Source: Methylobacterium sp. NEAU K
GTDB taxonomy: Bacteria > Pseudomonadota > Alphaproteobacteria > Rhizobiales > Beijerinckiaceae
Assembly: GCF_030700285.1 (NCBI RefSeq)
Contig: NZ_JAUYZJ010000043.1
Location: 1-32,080 of the forward strand
Reading direction: 5' to 3'
Length of the DNA stretch: 32,080 bases
The position numbers and the translations under genes were made by a program. Each line of letters begins with the position of its first letter. Position 1 is the first letter of the stretch. Below are positions 1 through 8,474 of this stretch, piece by piece. Under the pieces are notes generated by a model. It did no database searches, had not been told where the DNA came from, and worked only from the letters and a program-made list of their open reading frames with translations.

Positions 1-51
1 GTCAGGCTCATAACCTGAAGGTCACAGGTTCAAATCCTGTCCCCGCAACCA
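1..51 (+). tRNA. Initiator tRNA-fMet (CAU), 5' end cut by window edge
   Basis: Only the 3' two thirds are present; window base 1 corresponds to about tRNA position 26. The anticodon CAT is at 9-11 in a loop closed by a TCAGG/CCTGA stem. The T arm is ACAGG/CCTGT (24-28 and 36-40) around TTCAAAT. The acceptor strand CCCCGCA (41-47) is followed by A73 and an encoded CCA (49-51). The acceptor ends in A at position 72, which would face C1 in an initiator and gives the unpaired 1-72 end that marks initiators. The stem pairs 29-41, 30-40 and 31-39 are A-U, G-C, G-C, a known rhizobial variant of the usual three G-C pairs. The first 25 nt, including the D arm, cannot be checked. Confidence 0.93.
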
Positions 52-76
52 AACACACACACCAGACACCCGACAC

Positions 77-111
77 AACGCCGGCCCGCTCCAACAAGCG
101 GGCCGGCGTTT
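77..111 (+). terminator. Rho-independent terminator after tRNA-fMet
   Basis: A perfect 14-bp stem (77-90 pairs with 97-110) closes a 6-nt loop CCAACA. The stem is very GC-rich and ends in AA/TT, followed by one more T and GGCGTT, so the T tract is short. It lies 25 nt after the tRNA CCA and 40 nt from the stop of the convergent helicase gene, so it may serve both transcripts. Confidence 0.8.
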
Positions 112-150
112 GGCGTTCCGGGATCAGGGCCAAACCGAGATTGGCAGCCG

Positions 151-2295
151 TCAGCCCGCCCCGCTGGATCGGCGGCTCCGGCGTTCCGCTTTGCGGGTCG
201 CTGTCTCCCGCAGGTGATGCTCGATGGCGTCGTTGGCGCGGCCGCGCATGTGCCGGATCGCCGCCACGTCGTCGAAGGTCTCGGGGAAGCGGCGCGACAG
301 CCAGAGATACGCGCTCGCGAGCTTCACGGTCCGCTCCTGGTAGTCGAGTTCCCCGGTCAGGCTCGCCCGCAGCGCCGGAACCGTGGCGCCGGCGGCCCGG
401 GCCTGGCTCCAGCGCTCCAGCATGCCCATGGCGATCGCGTCGCGCCGGTCGATGGGGCAGACCGAGAAGGCGAATTTCTCCTCGATCGGCAGCCTCGCCC
501 GGTCGATGGTCCGGGCGACGTCGAGGACTTCCTCCAGGGCCGAGGGCTGGAACGGCGAGCCGGCGTAGAAGGTGGCGCGGGCGAAATGGGTCAGCACTTC
601 GTAGAGGCTGTGGGTCCGCATCTCCTCGGCCACGGACCGGATCGCGCCGAGATCAGGGCGGACGAAGAAGCGCGTGTCGGCCGCGGGCGCGGTGGGGGCG
701 CCCGCCAGCGCGGTCCGGATCGGCTCCAGCGCGGCGGAGTCCGCAGCCCCCACGTATCCGATGTCCTGGTGCCCGTAGCGGCCGGCGCGGCCGGCGATCT
801 GCCGGATCTCGGAGTTGGTCAGGCCGCGCTCCTGGACGCCGTCCCACTTGCGCACCGCCGAGAAGACCACCCGCCTGAGCGGCCCCAGATTGAGCCCCAT
901 GCCGATGGCGTCGGTGGTCACCAGCACGTCGGCCTCGCCGGCGCGGAAGCGCGCGGCCTCGGCCCGGCGGACCTCCGGCGACAACGCCCCGTAGATGGTC
1001 GCCACCCGGTGCCCCTGCGCGACCAGGATCTCGCGATTCTCGTGGACGGCCCGCCGCGAGAAGGCCACCACCGCGTCGCCCGGCTCGATCTTCTCCAGGG
1101 GGACCGGCGCGTCCAGCAGCAGGAGCGGCGACTTGCGGGTGAACGGGATCACCTCCAGCGACTCGTTCGCAGCCTCGGCGGCGCGCCGGACATGCGATAG
1201 GGCGTCGTCGGAGCCGCACACGATCACGGTCCGTGCGGGGACGCCGAACAGCGCGTTGGTCCAGGCCCAGCCGCGGTCGGGATCCGACAGCATCTGGATC
1301 TCGTCGATCACCGCGACGTCGATTGGGCGCGTCAGGTCGGCGGTCTCGATGGTGCGGGCGGTGTGGGTCGGGTCGGGCTCGCCCAGCACCTCTTCGCCCG
1401 TGACCATGCCGGCCCGAAGCCCGCGCTCACGCAGGGCCTCGTAATTCTCCAGGGCCAGGAGTCGCAGCGGCGCCAGGTAGGTGCCGGTGGAGGCCGCGGT
1501 GAGCGCCTGCAGAGCCGCGTAGGTCTTGCCGGAATTGGTCGGCCCCATGTGGAACAGGATGCGCCGGTTCAGGCGTCGCGCGGCGCAGAACCGCTCGATA
1601 TAGGCGCCGAAGCCGACCTGATCGCGCAGGCGGCGCAAGCGCGAGCCCTCGCTGGCCACCGCCTTGGCGCGCCGGCGCACGGGGGTCAGCGTGTCCGTCA
1701 GGGATCGAGGCAGCTTCGGGCCGTCTGTGAACACGCGCGAGCGCAGCGAGCGGTCCATATGGGCGAGATAGGCGGCCGCGTCGGCCCCGACCTCGCGCAG
1801 ATCCTGGAGGATCTGCCCCCGCAGGCGGTCCACCGGCTTGCTCAGGGTGCGGGTCGCCTCAGCCGCACGCTCCGCCACGGCCCCGCGCAACGCCTCGATG
1901 CGGTGGGCCGGGTCGTTCCGGGCCGCCATGCGCTCCAGGATCTCGGCCGCTGCCGGATGCGGCGCGATGTCGATCCGCAGGTCCAGGCGGCCGTCGTCGA
2001 GCAGCGGGATCTCGGTCCGAATGCTCCAGGTGACCCGATGGTCCTTCGTCACCACGGCCTTGAGGGCGGGAACGGCCTTCCGGATCTCCGGAATCCCGGT
2101 CTCCGCGAAGGCCCGCGCCGCCTGCCGCGTGCGCAGGGCCTGGGCGACCCGCTCATCCGCGACCTCGGCTCCGAAGTCGGGCAGTTCGAGATCGGTGCGC
2201 AGCGTTTCCAGGTCGATGGCGTCCGGGGACAGCCCGAGCCGCGCGACGGCTTCGGCCAGGAATTCGATCGTCGGACGAAGACGCTTGCGCGCCAT
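151..2295 (-). CDS. SUV3-like superfamily 2 RNA helicase
   Basis: This 714-residue protein is an ATP-dependent RNA helicase of the SUV3 type, related to the mitochondrial degradasome helicase and common in alphaproteobacteria, where a role in RNA turnover is inferred. Walker A GPTNSGKT lies near residue 250, the DEIQ Walker B box near 330 and motif VI (QIAGRAGR) near 498. The N-terminal 230 residues are a charged helical region with no named domain that I recognise. The C-terminal part matches the SUV3 C-terminal region, and the tail is very basic (RKAERRSRR). The frame stays open upstream to 2601, but the ATG at 2295 has a good ribosome site (GGAAGGTGAG) and opens a sensible protein start (MARKRLRPT), so I chose it. 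It converges on the tRNA terminator. The family call is firm; the cellular role is not shown by the sequence. Confidence 0.93.
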   Translation of the reverse strand: MARKRLRPTIEFLAEAVARLGLSPDAIDLETLRTDLELPDFGAEVADERVAQALRTRQAARAFAETGIPEIRKAVPALKAVVTKDHRVTWSIRTEIPLLDDGRLDLRIDIAPHPAAAEILERMAARNDPAHRIEALRGAVAERAAEATRTLSKPVDRLRGQILQDLREVGADAAAYLAHMDRSLRSRVFTDGPKLPRSLTDTLTPVRRRAKAVASEGSRLRRLRDQVGFGAYIERFCAARRLNRRILFHMGPTNSGKTYAALQALTAASTGTYLAPLRLLALENYEALRERGLRAGMVTGEEVLGEPDPTHTARTIETADLTRPIDVAVIDEIQMLSDPDRGWAWTNALFGVPARTVIVCGSDDALSHVRRAAEAANESLEVIPFTRKSPLLLLDAPVPLEKIEPGDAVVAFSRRAVHENREILVAQGHRVATIYGALSPEVRRAEAARFRAGEADVLVTTDAIGMGLNLGPLRRVVFSAVRKWDGVQERGLTNSEIRQIAGRAGRYGHQDIGYVGAADSAALEPIRTALAGAPTAPAADTRFFVRPDLGAIRSVAEEMRTHSLYEVLTHFARATFYAGSPFQPSALEEVLDVARTIDRARLPIEEKFAFSVCPIDRRDAIAMGMLERWSQARAAGATVPALRASLTGELDYQERTVKLASAYLWLSRRFPETFDDVAAIRHMRGRANDAIEHHLRETATRKAERRSRRSSGAG

Positions 2296-2763
2296 GAACT
2301 CACCTTCCGCAGCGGCGTCCGCCCGTCGTGCCCGACGCCGGAGCGAGATGCGGCGGGGTGAGCGGACTCGGAGGGGACGGCTCCCCTGTCCGTTCGCGCC
2401 GCGCCTCACGCCGACCCGGAGGCCGTCGAACGCGTTCCTGACTCGGGTCCATGCGCCAGGACGGTTCGGTGCGCCAGCCCCGGCGGAGGTCGGTGCGCGT
2501 CCCAGGGCCGCCAAGGCATGCGCCTGACGATACGCCAGAACCGCGATGTGATCCGCGCACCGGCGCCAAACCGGTCTCCACTTCGGCGGTGCGGGGTCCA
2601 ACGGTGTCTATGCCGGTCCCGGACCGGACGGCGGGGGCATGATGGCGAAGGCGGTCCGATCGAACATCGGAGGCCAGTTGAAGGCCCTCCGTGCGGCGGC
2701 ACCTGTCCTCCACCGGTCGCCGTCTCGCGATACCGCCGATCGCGCAGAAGCCGCCGCCGTCGA
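2296..2763. other. Intergenic region, no gene recognised
   Basis: This 468-base gap lies between the helicase start and the stop of the cyclase gene, both on the minus strand. It must carry the helicase promoter, but no clear -35/-10 pair stands out. A short perfect inverted repeat, CCGGTCC-C-GGACCGG, is at 2613-2627; with no T tract behind it on either strand, it is at best a weak terminator for the cyclase. Open frames here have arginine/proline-rich translations without known motifs and look like high-GC chance frames. Confidence 0.6.
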
Positions 2764-4494
2764 TCAGAGGGTGCCCAGGGTGCTGACGCGAACCGGCTCG
2801 GACCGGCCTTCGACCGCGATCGCCCGGATCGCCAGCGGCGTGGCCTTGGCCGCCCGATAGACGGCTTCCGAGACGACTGCGATGCAGCCCAGGGCCTTGG
2901 TCAGGCCCTGCAGGCGCGCGGCGACGTTGACGGTGTCGCCGAGCGCGGTGAACCGGGCGTCCGTGGCATCGCCCATCTCGCCGACGATCGCCAGGCCGGC
3001 ATGCACGCCGATGCCGTACCGGAGCGTGTGTTCCAGATCTGCGGCCAGCAGCTCGTTCAGGGTCGCGACGTGATCCGCGATGAGCGCGACCGCCCGCAGC
3101 GCATCGCGGGCCGCCGGCTCGGGATCGGTCTCCAGCCCGAACAGGGCCAGCAGCCCGTCGCCGAGGAACTGGTTGGTCGATCCGCCGGCCTCGCGCACGG
3201 CGTCGCCGACCGCGCTGAGGAAGCGGTTGATGATGAAGACCGTGTCGTAGGGCAGCCGCTCCTCGGCCAGCCGCGTCGAGCCGCGCAGATCGACGAACAT
3301 CGCCACGATGAAGCGCTCCTCACCCGATTGCGCCCGGTCGAGCAGGTCCGCTTGGCGCATGCGCGGCTGCGGCGGGAACAACGGCACGACGGCGAGGTCG
3401 CTCTCGGGCCGGAACTGGCAGGCGAGGCGCACCCCCGGCCCCGCGGAGATGCGATCGAGGACGGCGCGCTCGGCCCGGCCGGCTGGGGGCGTCCCGTCGC
3501 TTCCGTCCAGCACGCGGATCCGGCAGGTCGAACACCGGCCGCGGCCACCGCAGACGCTGGCATGCGGGATCCTGTTGCGCCGGCTCGCCTCCAGCACGCT
3601 GGTGCCGCGCGGCACCCGGGCCACACGCCCGTCGGGATAGCTGAGCCGGATCGTGCCGCGCTTGATCTCCGCCAGGGTCCGGGCGCCCCGCGCCGCGATC
3701 ACCGCGGCCACGAGGCCGGCATAGCTCATGAGCATCCCGTCCCGGATCGAGGCCAGCCGCGTCACCTGATCGGCCAGCCCGACATGGACGGGCTGGAGCG
3801 CCGCCGCACGCCAAGCCGGATCCCGCGCCAGGGCCGCGATCGCTCGGCCACCCTGCGCGAAGCCCAGGAGCGCCAGGACCGGGACCAGGACCGCGACGGC
3901 CAGCAGCCAGGGCGCCGCGCGCCCGAAGGCGGGCTTCAGCCGGAGCCAGAAATACAGGCCGGAGCAGCCGTGGATCCAGGCGACGATCAGCACCGCCGCC
4001 TGCATCAGGCCCAGATGCGGGGATGCCACCCAGAAGCTGTAGAGTTCCTGCGCGTAGCCCTTGTCGAGCCCCTCGGTGGCGAAGGCGATCCGGGTGCCCA
4101 CGATGTGGCTGACCAGAAGCGGTGGGATCAGCAGGCCGGACACGAGTTGCACGGCTTCAGACGGGCGCCAGTGGAAGTAGCGGCCCGTGTAGAGGGCCTG
4201 GAGTCCGAGCAGGAGATGGACCAGGAGCGCGCCGTACAGGAGCGTCAGGCCCAGCGGATTGAGCCAGAGAGCCGAGACGGCGTCGAGGCCGTCCTCCATG
4301 GCGGCGAGGGAGACGTTGCCGAGCGCATGGTTGGCGAAGTGCGTCAGCACGTAGCCGAACAGAACGAGGCCGCTCCCCAGCCGGAGGCGTCGCAGGCTCA
4401 GGTGAGGCCGCGCCCGGGCGAGCGGGATGAGCGGGTCGGCCTTCGCGCCCTCGGCGGAGGATTGGAGCGTCGCGATCGGCGGTGTGCGCATCAT
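2764..4494 (-). CDS. Membrane adenylate cyclase, class III, with diheme-like anchor and [2Fe-2S] domain (CyaC-like)
   Basis: The predicted 576-residue protein makes cAMP under redox control. The N-terminal half (about 35-270) has several membrane segments resembling the SdhC/fumarate reductase cytochrome b anchor, with histidines at 52 or 56, 93, 130 and 175, matching the four-histidine signature of diheme anchors. A ferredoxin-type domain follows, with cysteines in CGGRGRCSTC near 312-321 and a fourth Cys near 358. The C-terminal class III cyclase domain has the metal site FVDLRGST (near 399), FLGDGLLALFG (near 443) and GIGVHAGLAIVG (near 492). Sinorhizobium meliloti CyaC, a quinone-responsive cyclase with such an anchor, is the closest described relative I know. 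I chose the first of two adjacent ATGs (4494); neither has a strong ribosome site. A TTG at 4554 behind AGAGGAC is an alternative adding 20 residues. Confidence 0.9.
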   Translation of the reverse strand: MMRTPPIATLQSSAEGAKADPLIPLARARPHLSLRRLRLGSGLVLFGYVLTHFANHALGNVSLAAMEDGLDAVSALWLNPLGLTLLYGALLVHLLLGLQALYTGRYFHWRPSEAVQLVSGLLIPPLLVSHIVGTRIAFATEGLDKGYAQELYSFWVASPHLGLMQAAVLIVAWIHGCSGLYFWLRLKPAFGRAAPWLLAVAVLVPVLALLGFAQGGRAIAALARDPAWRAAALQPVHVGLADQVTRLASIRDGMLMSYAGLVAAVIAARGARTLAEIKRGTIRLSYPDGRVARVPRGTSVLEASRRNRIPHASVCGGRGRCSTCRIRVLDGSDGTPPAGRAERAVLDRISAGPGVRLACQFRPESDLAVVPLFPPQPRMRQADLLDRAQSGEERFIVAMFVDLRGSTRLAEERLPYDTVFIINRFLSAVGDAVREAGGSTNQFLGDGLLALFGLETDPEPAARDALRAVALIADHVATLNELLAADLEHTLRYGIGVHAGLAIVGEMGDATDARFTALGDTVNVAARLQGLTKALGCIAVVSEAVYRAAKATPLAIRAIAVEGRSEPVRVSTLGTL

Positions 4495-5209
4495 GCTGGG
4501 AGATCCGGTGGGATCGGCCGCGGGCCCGCAACTGGGCGCCTCTCGTACCAGCAAAAGTCCTCTGCCGCGTCGGCTTTGTTTCTCTCCGCTGGCACTCTGA
4601 AGATATGAGCTGGGCCGATAGGATCGCCCACCGGGAGGCGCGGCACGGGGCCGAGCCCGTCCTATCCACGGAGGCGGCAGCGTTCGCGGTTCCTTCGAAG
4701 GAGATCCGGCCTCATTCGGCGAGAGAGTCCGGTCTCTCGGCCGATCGCGCGTTGATCTTGAGGAATGGGCGTATCGGCTTCGCTTCAGAACGCATCCGTA
4801 CCGTGATGCGGTGTTTCGTGATGACAGTCAGTGGCTGGGGCGTAGGCTCAACAAGCGCCGCTGGACTGCTTCGTCCTCCGAGGATCTCGCCTTCGGCGTG
4901 TTCCTGACCCTGCTGCAGATCCAGGACCTCGGTTCCGTTCGTCGGCCGCGCGATGATGACGACGATCGCCCGGCGACTGATCTGCGATGCGCGCCGCCGC
5001 AGCGATCTCCAGCGGACCTACGAGGCCGAGTCGGCCTCGTAGGTCCGTGTGATCAGCCGCTACGAGGCGGTCCGGTCTCGAAATTGGTGGAGGGTCATTC
5101 GGATAGAGTCGCGGGCGCCTTCCGCGATCATGAACTCACGGAAGACGCCCGGTTTTCTTCAAGTCTTAAATTTTAGTGCATGGCTTAACAGAGGCCAAAT
5201 TTTATTAGA
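4495..5209. other. Long intergenic region with palindrome and AT-rich end; no convincing gene
   Basis: This 715-base gap separates the cyclase start from the katG stop. It holds a 35-bp palindrome at 5013-5047 (listed separately) and a strikingly AT-rich stretch at about 5150-5215. A possible 29-codon frame at 4953-5042 (begins MMTTIARRL, ends at a TAG inside the palindrome) has no ribosome site and is not called. A longer frame at 4811-5176 has no recognisable motif. The cyclase promoter should lie in the lower part of the gap, but I see no clear motif. Confidence 0.6.
5013..5047. repeat. 35-bp perfect palindrome
   Basis: The arms 5013-5029 and 5031-5047 are exact reverse complements (17 bp each) around a single central G. 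It contains CGAGGCCGA and TCGGCCTCG. No T tract follows on either strand, so it is not a standard terminator. It could be an operator for a dimeric regulator, a REP-like element or a cruciform/RNA hairpin. It lies 163 bp beyond the katG stop. Confidence 0.85.
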
Positions 5210-7504
5210 TTAGTGTGTTTTCACGTCGTAGCGATCGAGCATCATCACCTTATTCCAGACTTTCACGAAATCCTTCACAAATCGACCTTCGCCGTCGCTG
5301 CTCGCATAGACCTCGGCAACCGAGCGCAGTTGCTGGTTCGATCCGAACACCAAGTCGCAGCGGGTGGCGCTGAACTTCGCCTCACCGCTCTCGCGATCGA
5401 CTAGCGTGAAGGTCATGCCCTTCTCGTCGGTCTTGCGCCATTCGAGATCGGTACTGGTCAGGTTGATGAAGAAGTCATTCGACAGGACCCCGGCCCGATC
5501 GGTGAAGATGCCGTGCTGCGACCCGTCGTGGTTGGCGCCGAGTGCGCGGAGGCCGCCCACCAGGGCAACCCATTCGGGCGCAGTGAGCGAGAGCAGGTAT
5601 GCCTTGTCCAGGAAGAGCTCCTCGGGCGAGACGCGCGTGGAGATCGTCGCGAAGTCATCCGCCACGAAGTTGCGGAAACCGTCGACGACGGGCTTCAGCC
5701 ACTCGAACATCTCGACGTCGGTCAGCTCCTGAGTCGTGTCGACGCGGCCGGGCGTGAAGGGAACGGTCACGTGGTGACCGCCATCGGCGAGGGCCTTCTC
5801 GACAGCCGCGCATCCGCCGAGCACGATGAGGTCGGCCAGCGACACCTTCTTGCCGCCGGGCTTCCCGTTGAACGCGTCGGCGACCTGGCGGAGCGCCGCG
5901 ACGACCGGCACCGTCCGCCGGTTGATCGTCCAGTCCTTCTGTGGGGCGAGCGCGAGCCGACCGCCATTGGCGCCGCCGCGCTTGTCGCTGTCGCGATAGG
6001 TGGAAGCCGCTGAGAAGGCCGTGAAGGCGAGATCGGACACCGACAGGCCTGTCGCCATGATGTCCCGCTTCAGCGTGACGATGTCGCCCGCGTCGATCAA
6101 GTCGAAGTCACGCGGAGGGATCGGATCCTGCCACAGCAGATCGTCCTCGATCGTCACCTCCGGGCCGAGGTAACGCTCTTTGGGTCCCATGTCGCGGTGG
6201 GTCAGCTTATACCACGCCTTCGAGAAGGCGAGCGTGAACGCATCGAAGTCGTTGAGGAACTTCTCGCAGACCTTGCGATAGTCAGGGTCGACCTTCAACG
6301 CGATGTCGCTGGTCATCATCATCAGGCTGTTCATCTGGCCCGGGACATGAGCGTCGGGGGTCTTGGGCGCATTCGGATCCGAGGGCATCCATTGGCTCGC
6401 GCCCGCGGGGCTCTTGGTCTGCACCCAGTCGTACTTGAACAGGTTCTCCAGATAGGCATTGTCCCACTGCGTCGGGTTGGGCGTCCAGCTGCCCTCGATG
6501 CCGTTGGTCATCGTGTACTGCGCGAAGCCCGTGCCCTTCGGATTGTGCCATCCGAGCCCCATCGCCTCCATCGGCGCGATCTCGGGCGGCGGACCGACCT
6601 CGTCGGCGGTGACCATGCCATGGCTCTTGCCGAAGGCGTGGCCGCCCGCGATCAGGGCGACGGTCTCCTCGTCGTTCATCGCCATCCGGGTGAACGTGGT
6701 GCGGATGTCGCGCGCCGAGCCCATCGGATCCCCGTTGGCGTATGGACCCTCGGGGTTCACATAGATCAGCGCCTGATGCGAGGCGGCCAGCGGGTTTTCG
6801 AGATCGTAATCCGCATCGCCGTTCTTGCCGCGCCAGCGCTTGTCACGCGTGACCATGCTGTCGAACGATTTGACGTCCTGCGGATCCCAGATCTCGGGAC
6901 CCCAATAGGTCGCGTTGTCCGCCTCCCACGCGTCGTGGCGTCCGCCACCGAAGCCGTAGGTCGGGAAGCCCATGATCTCGAGGGCGCAATTGCCGGTGAG
7001 GACCATCAGGTCCCCCCACGACAGGGCGTTCCCGTATTTCTGCTTGATCGGCCAGAGGAGCCGGCGCGACTTGTCGGTGTTGCCGTTGTCCCACCAGCTG
7101 TTGATCGGCGCGAAGCGCTGGAGCGCTTCGCCGGCACCGCCGCGACCATCCGCGATCCGGTAGGTGCCCGCCGCGTGCCACGCCATGCGGATCATCTGCG
7201 GGCCGTAATTGCCGTAATCCGACGGCCACCACGCCACCGAGGTGGTGAGGAAGGACTTGATGTCACGCTTGAGCGCCTCGAAGTCGAGCCGCTCGAACGC
7301 GGCCTTATAGTCGAAATCCTCGCCGAGCGGATTGGCTTGCGGTCCGTTCTGATGGAGGAGCTCGACCTTCAGTCGATTGGGATACCAATCCGAGAGCGCC
7401 GGAGGGGTGCCCACCGCGCCGCCAATCCGGTCTCCGCCAAAGGGACACTTGCCCTTCATCTCGAAGGTCTCGGTGTCGAGCTGGATGTCTTTCCTGTCGT
7501 TCAC
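5210..7504 (-). CDS. katG: Catalase-peroxidase
   Basis: This 764-residue bifunctional heme enzyme breaks down hydrogen peroxide (catalase and peroxidase activities) in the cytoplasm. All catalytic features are visible: distal Arg106, Trp109 and His110 in RMAWHAAGTYR, the proximal heme ligand His289 in AGGHAFGKSHG, and the Trp109-Tyr248-Met274 set that forms the family's cross-linked adduct, with family-correct spacing. The second, degenerate peroxidase domain fills the C-terminal half. The start is a GTG preceded by AAAGGA at 7-nt spacing, and the N terminus reaches the conserved KCPFGG. It is co-oriented with the VIT/b561/dps unit, 269 bp downstream of it, so it probably has its own promoter. 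No OxyR site was identified. Both flanks are unusually AT-rich, hinting at separate acquisition. Confidence 0.98.
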   Translation of the reverse strand: MNDRKDIQLDTETFEMKGKCPFGGDRIGGAVGTPPALSDWYPNRLKVELLHQNGPQANPLGEDFDYKAAFERLDFEALKRDIKSFLTTSVAWWPSDYGNYGPQMIRMAWHAAGTYRIADGRGGAGEALQRFAPINSWWDNGNTDKSRRLLWPIKQKYGNALSWGDLMVLTGNCALEIMGFPTYGFGGGRHDAWEADNATYWGPEIWDPQDVKSFDSMVTRDKRWRGKNGDADYDLENPLAASHQALIYVNPEGPYANGDPMGSARDIRTTFTRMAMNDEETVALIAGGHAFGKSHGMVTADEVGPPPEIAPMEAMGLGWHNPKGTGFAQYTMTNGIEGSWTPNPTQWDNAYLENLFKYDWVQTKSPAGASQWMPSDPNAPKTPDAHVPGQMNSLMMMTSDIALKVDPDYRKVCEKFLNDFDAFTLAFSKAWYKLTHRDMGPKERYLGPEVTIEDDLLWQDPIPPRDFDLIDAGDIVTLKRDIMATGLSVSDLAFTAFSAASTYRDSDKRGGANGGRLALAPQKDWTINRRTVPVVAALRQVADAFNGKPGGKKVSLADLIVLGGCAAVEKALADGGHHVTVPFTPGRVDTTQELTDVEMFEWLKPVVDGFRNFVADDFATISTRVSPEELFLDKAYLLSLTAPEWVALVGGLRALGANHDGSQHGIFTDRAGVLSNDFFINLTSTDLEWRKTDEKGMTFTLVDRESGEAKFSATRCDLVFGSNQQLRSVAEVYASSDGEGRFVKDFVKVWNKVMMLDRYDVKTH

Positions 7505-7773
7505 GTGCGTGTCCTTTAGAGTTTGAGTATCGATCTGTATTTTGGAATTCTTACGGCCATGGCGCCGATCTCTAGCTCGCGCTCAGGGTGTGGTCGTCGC
7601 CTTATGCGGGCAAGCAAAAGCCATGAGGTGGGGCCGAACCGATTGCGCTCGCAAGCCGGGCGATCACATAGGGCACCGCCTCAGCCGTTCCGTTCACATC
7701 TAGGGCAGAACCAAGCGACTGCGCCGCGTCGAATGCGTCTCCTATGCCGCAGCCGAAAAATTTGATCGACCGG

Positions 7774-8469
7774 TTAAACGACCTTGCCGACCAAATGCCC
7801 GATGCCGGCGGTGACCGCCATCGCCAAGGCGCCCCAGAACGCCACTCGCGCTGTCGCCCGCGGGATCGCGGCCCCGCCGACCTTCGCTCCGAGAGCACCG
7901 AGCACTGCCAGGAATACCAGGGAGGCCGCGGACACGAGGTAGACCACGAGGTTGGCAGGCGAGATCGCGGCCACGACCAGGGGCAGGGCCGCACCTGACG
8001 CGAAGGTTGCCGCAGAGGTCAGCGCCGCCTGGATCGGGCGTGCTGTCGTGAACGCGGAAATCCCGAGTTCGTCTCTGGCATGGGCACCGAGGGCGTCCTT
8101 CGCCATCAACTGGTCCGCGACCTTCAGGGCGAGGTCGTGGTCGAGGCCGCGCAAGACGTAGATCTGCGCAAGCTCCTCCCGTTCGGCCGCCGGGTCCTGT
8201 TCGAGCTCGCGGCGCTCCCGAGCGAGGTCAGCCCGCTCGGTATCGGACTGGGAGCTCACCGAGACATACTCGCCGGCTGCCATCGACATCGCCCCTGCCA
8301 CGAGGCCGGCACAGCCTGCGACCAAGATCTCGTTGGAGGCAGCCGAGGACGCCGCCACCCCGACGATCAGGCTCGCCGTGGAAACGAGCCCGTCATTGGC
8401 ACCGAGCACGGCGGCGCGCAGCCAGCCGATGCGCTCGATCAGGTGAATTTCCTTATGTATCCGTCGCAT
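7774..8469 (-). CDS. VIT/CCC1-family iron or manganese transporter
   Basis: This 231-residue inner-membrane protein belongs to the vacuolar iron transporter family, whose members move Fe2+ or Mn2+ out of the cytosol, generally by proton antiport. The family hallmark GANDGLVSTASLIVGV is in the first membrane helix (about 24-39), followed by AGEYVSVSSQSDTE at the end of helix two. A glutamate-rich cytosolic loop (about 80-105, RERRELEQDP and EREELAQIY) matches the metal-binding region of VIT proteins. Three hydrophobic helices fill the C terminus from about 150. Translation begins 5 nt after the cytochrome b561 stop, with a ribosome site (GGAAGG) inside the upstream gene, so the two are probably coupled. 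Metal choice cannot be told from sequence. Confidence 0.93.
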   Translation of the reverse strand: MRRIHKEIHLIERIGWLRAAVLGANDGLVSTASLIVGVAASSAASNEILVAGCAGLVAGAMSMAAGEYVSVSSQSDTERADLARERRELEQDPAAEREELAQIYVLRGLDHDLALKVADQLMAKDALGAHARDELGISAFTTARPIQAALTSAATFASGAALPLVVAAISPANLVVYLVSAASLVFLAVLGALGAKVGGAAIPRATARVAFWGALAMAVTAGIGHLVGKVV

Positions 8470-8474
8470 GGTCG

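Noticed and set aside
2518..4608. Long open plus-strand frame (about 696 codons) opposite the cyclase gene
   Set aside because: Translation is Arg/Gly/Asp/Gln-rich without motifs and lies opposite a gene with clear domains; high GC alone creates such frames.
4953..5042. Possible 29-codon small protein ending within the 35-bp palindrome
   Set aside because: No ribosome site and no family resemblance; kept only as a note under the palindrome.
7505..7773. Search for EcfG (GGAAC...CGTT) or OxyR-type sites before katG
   Set aside because: A GGAAC is present on the minus strand but no CGTT lies at the required spacing, and no OxyR-like repeat was convincing.
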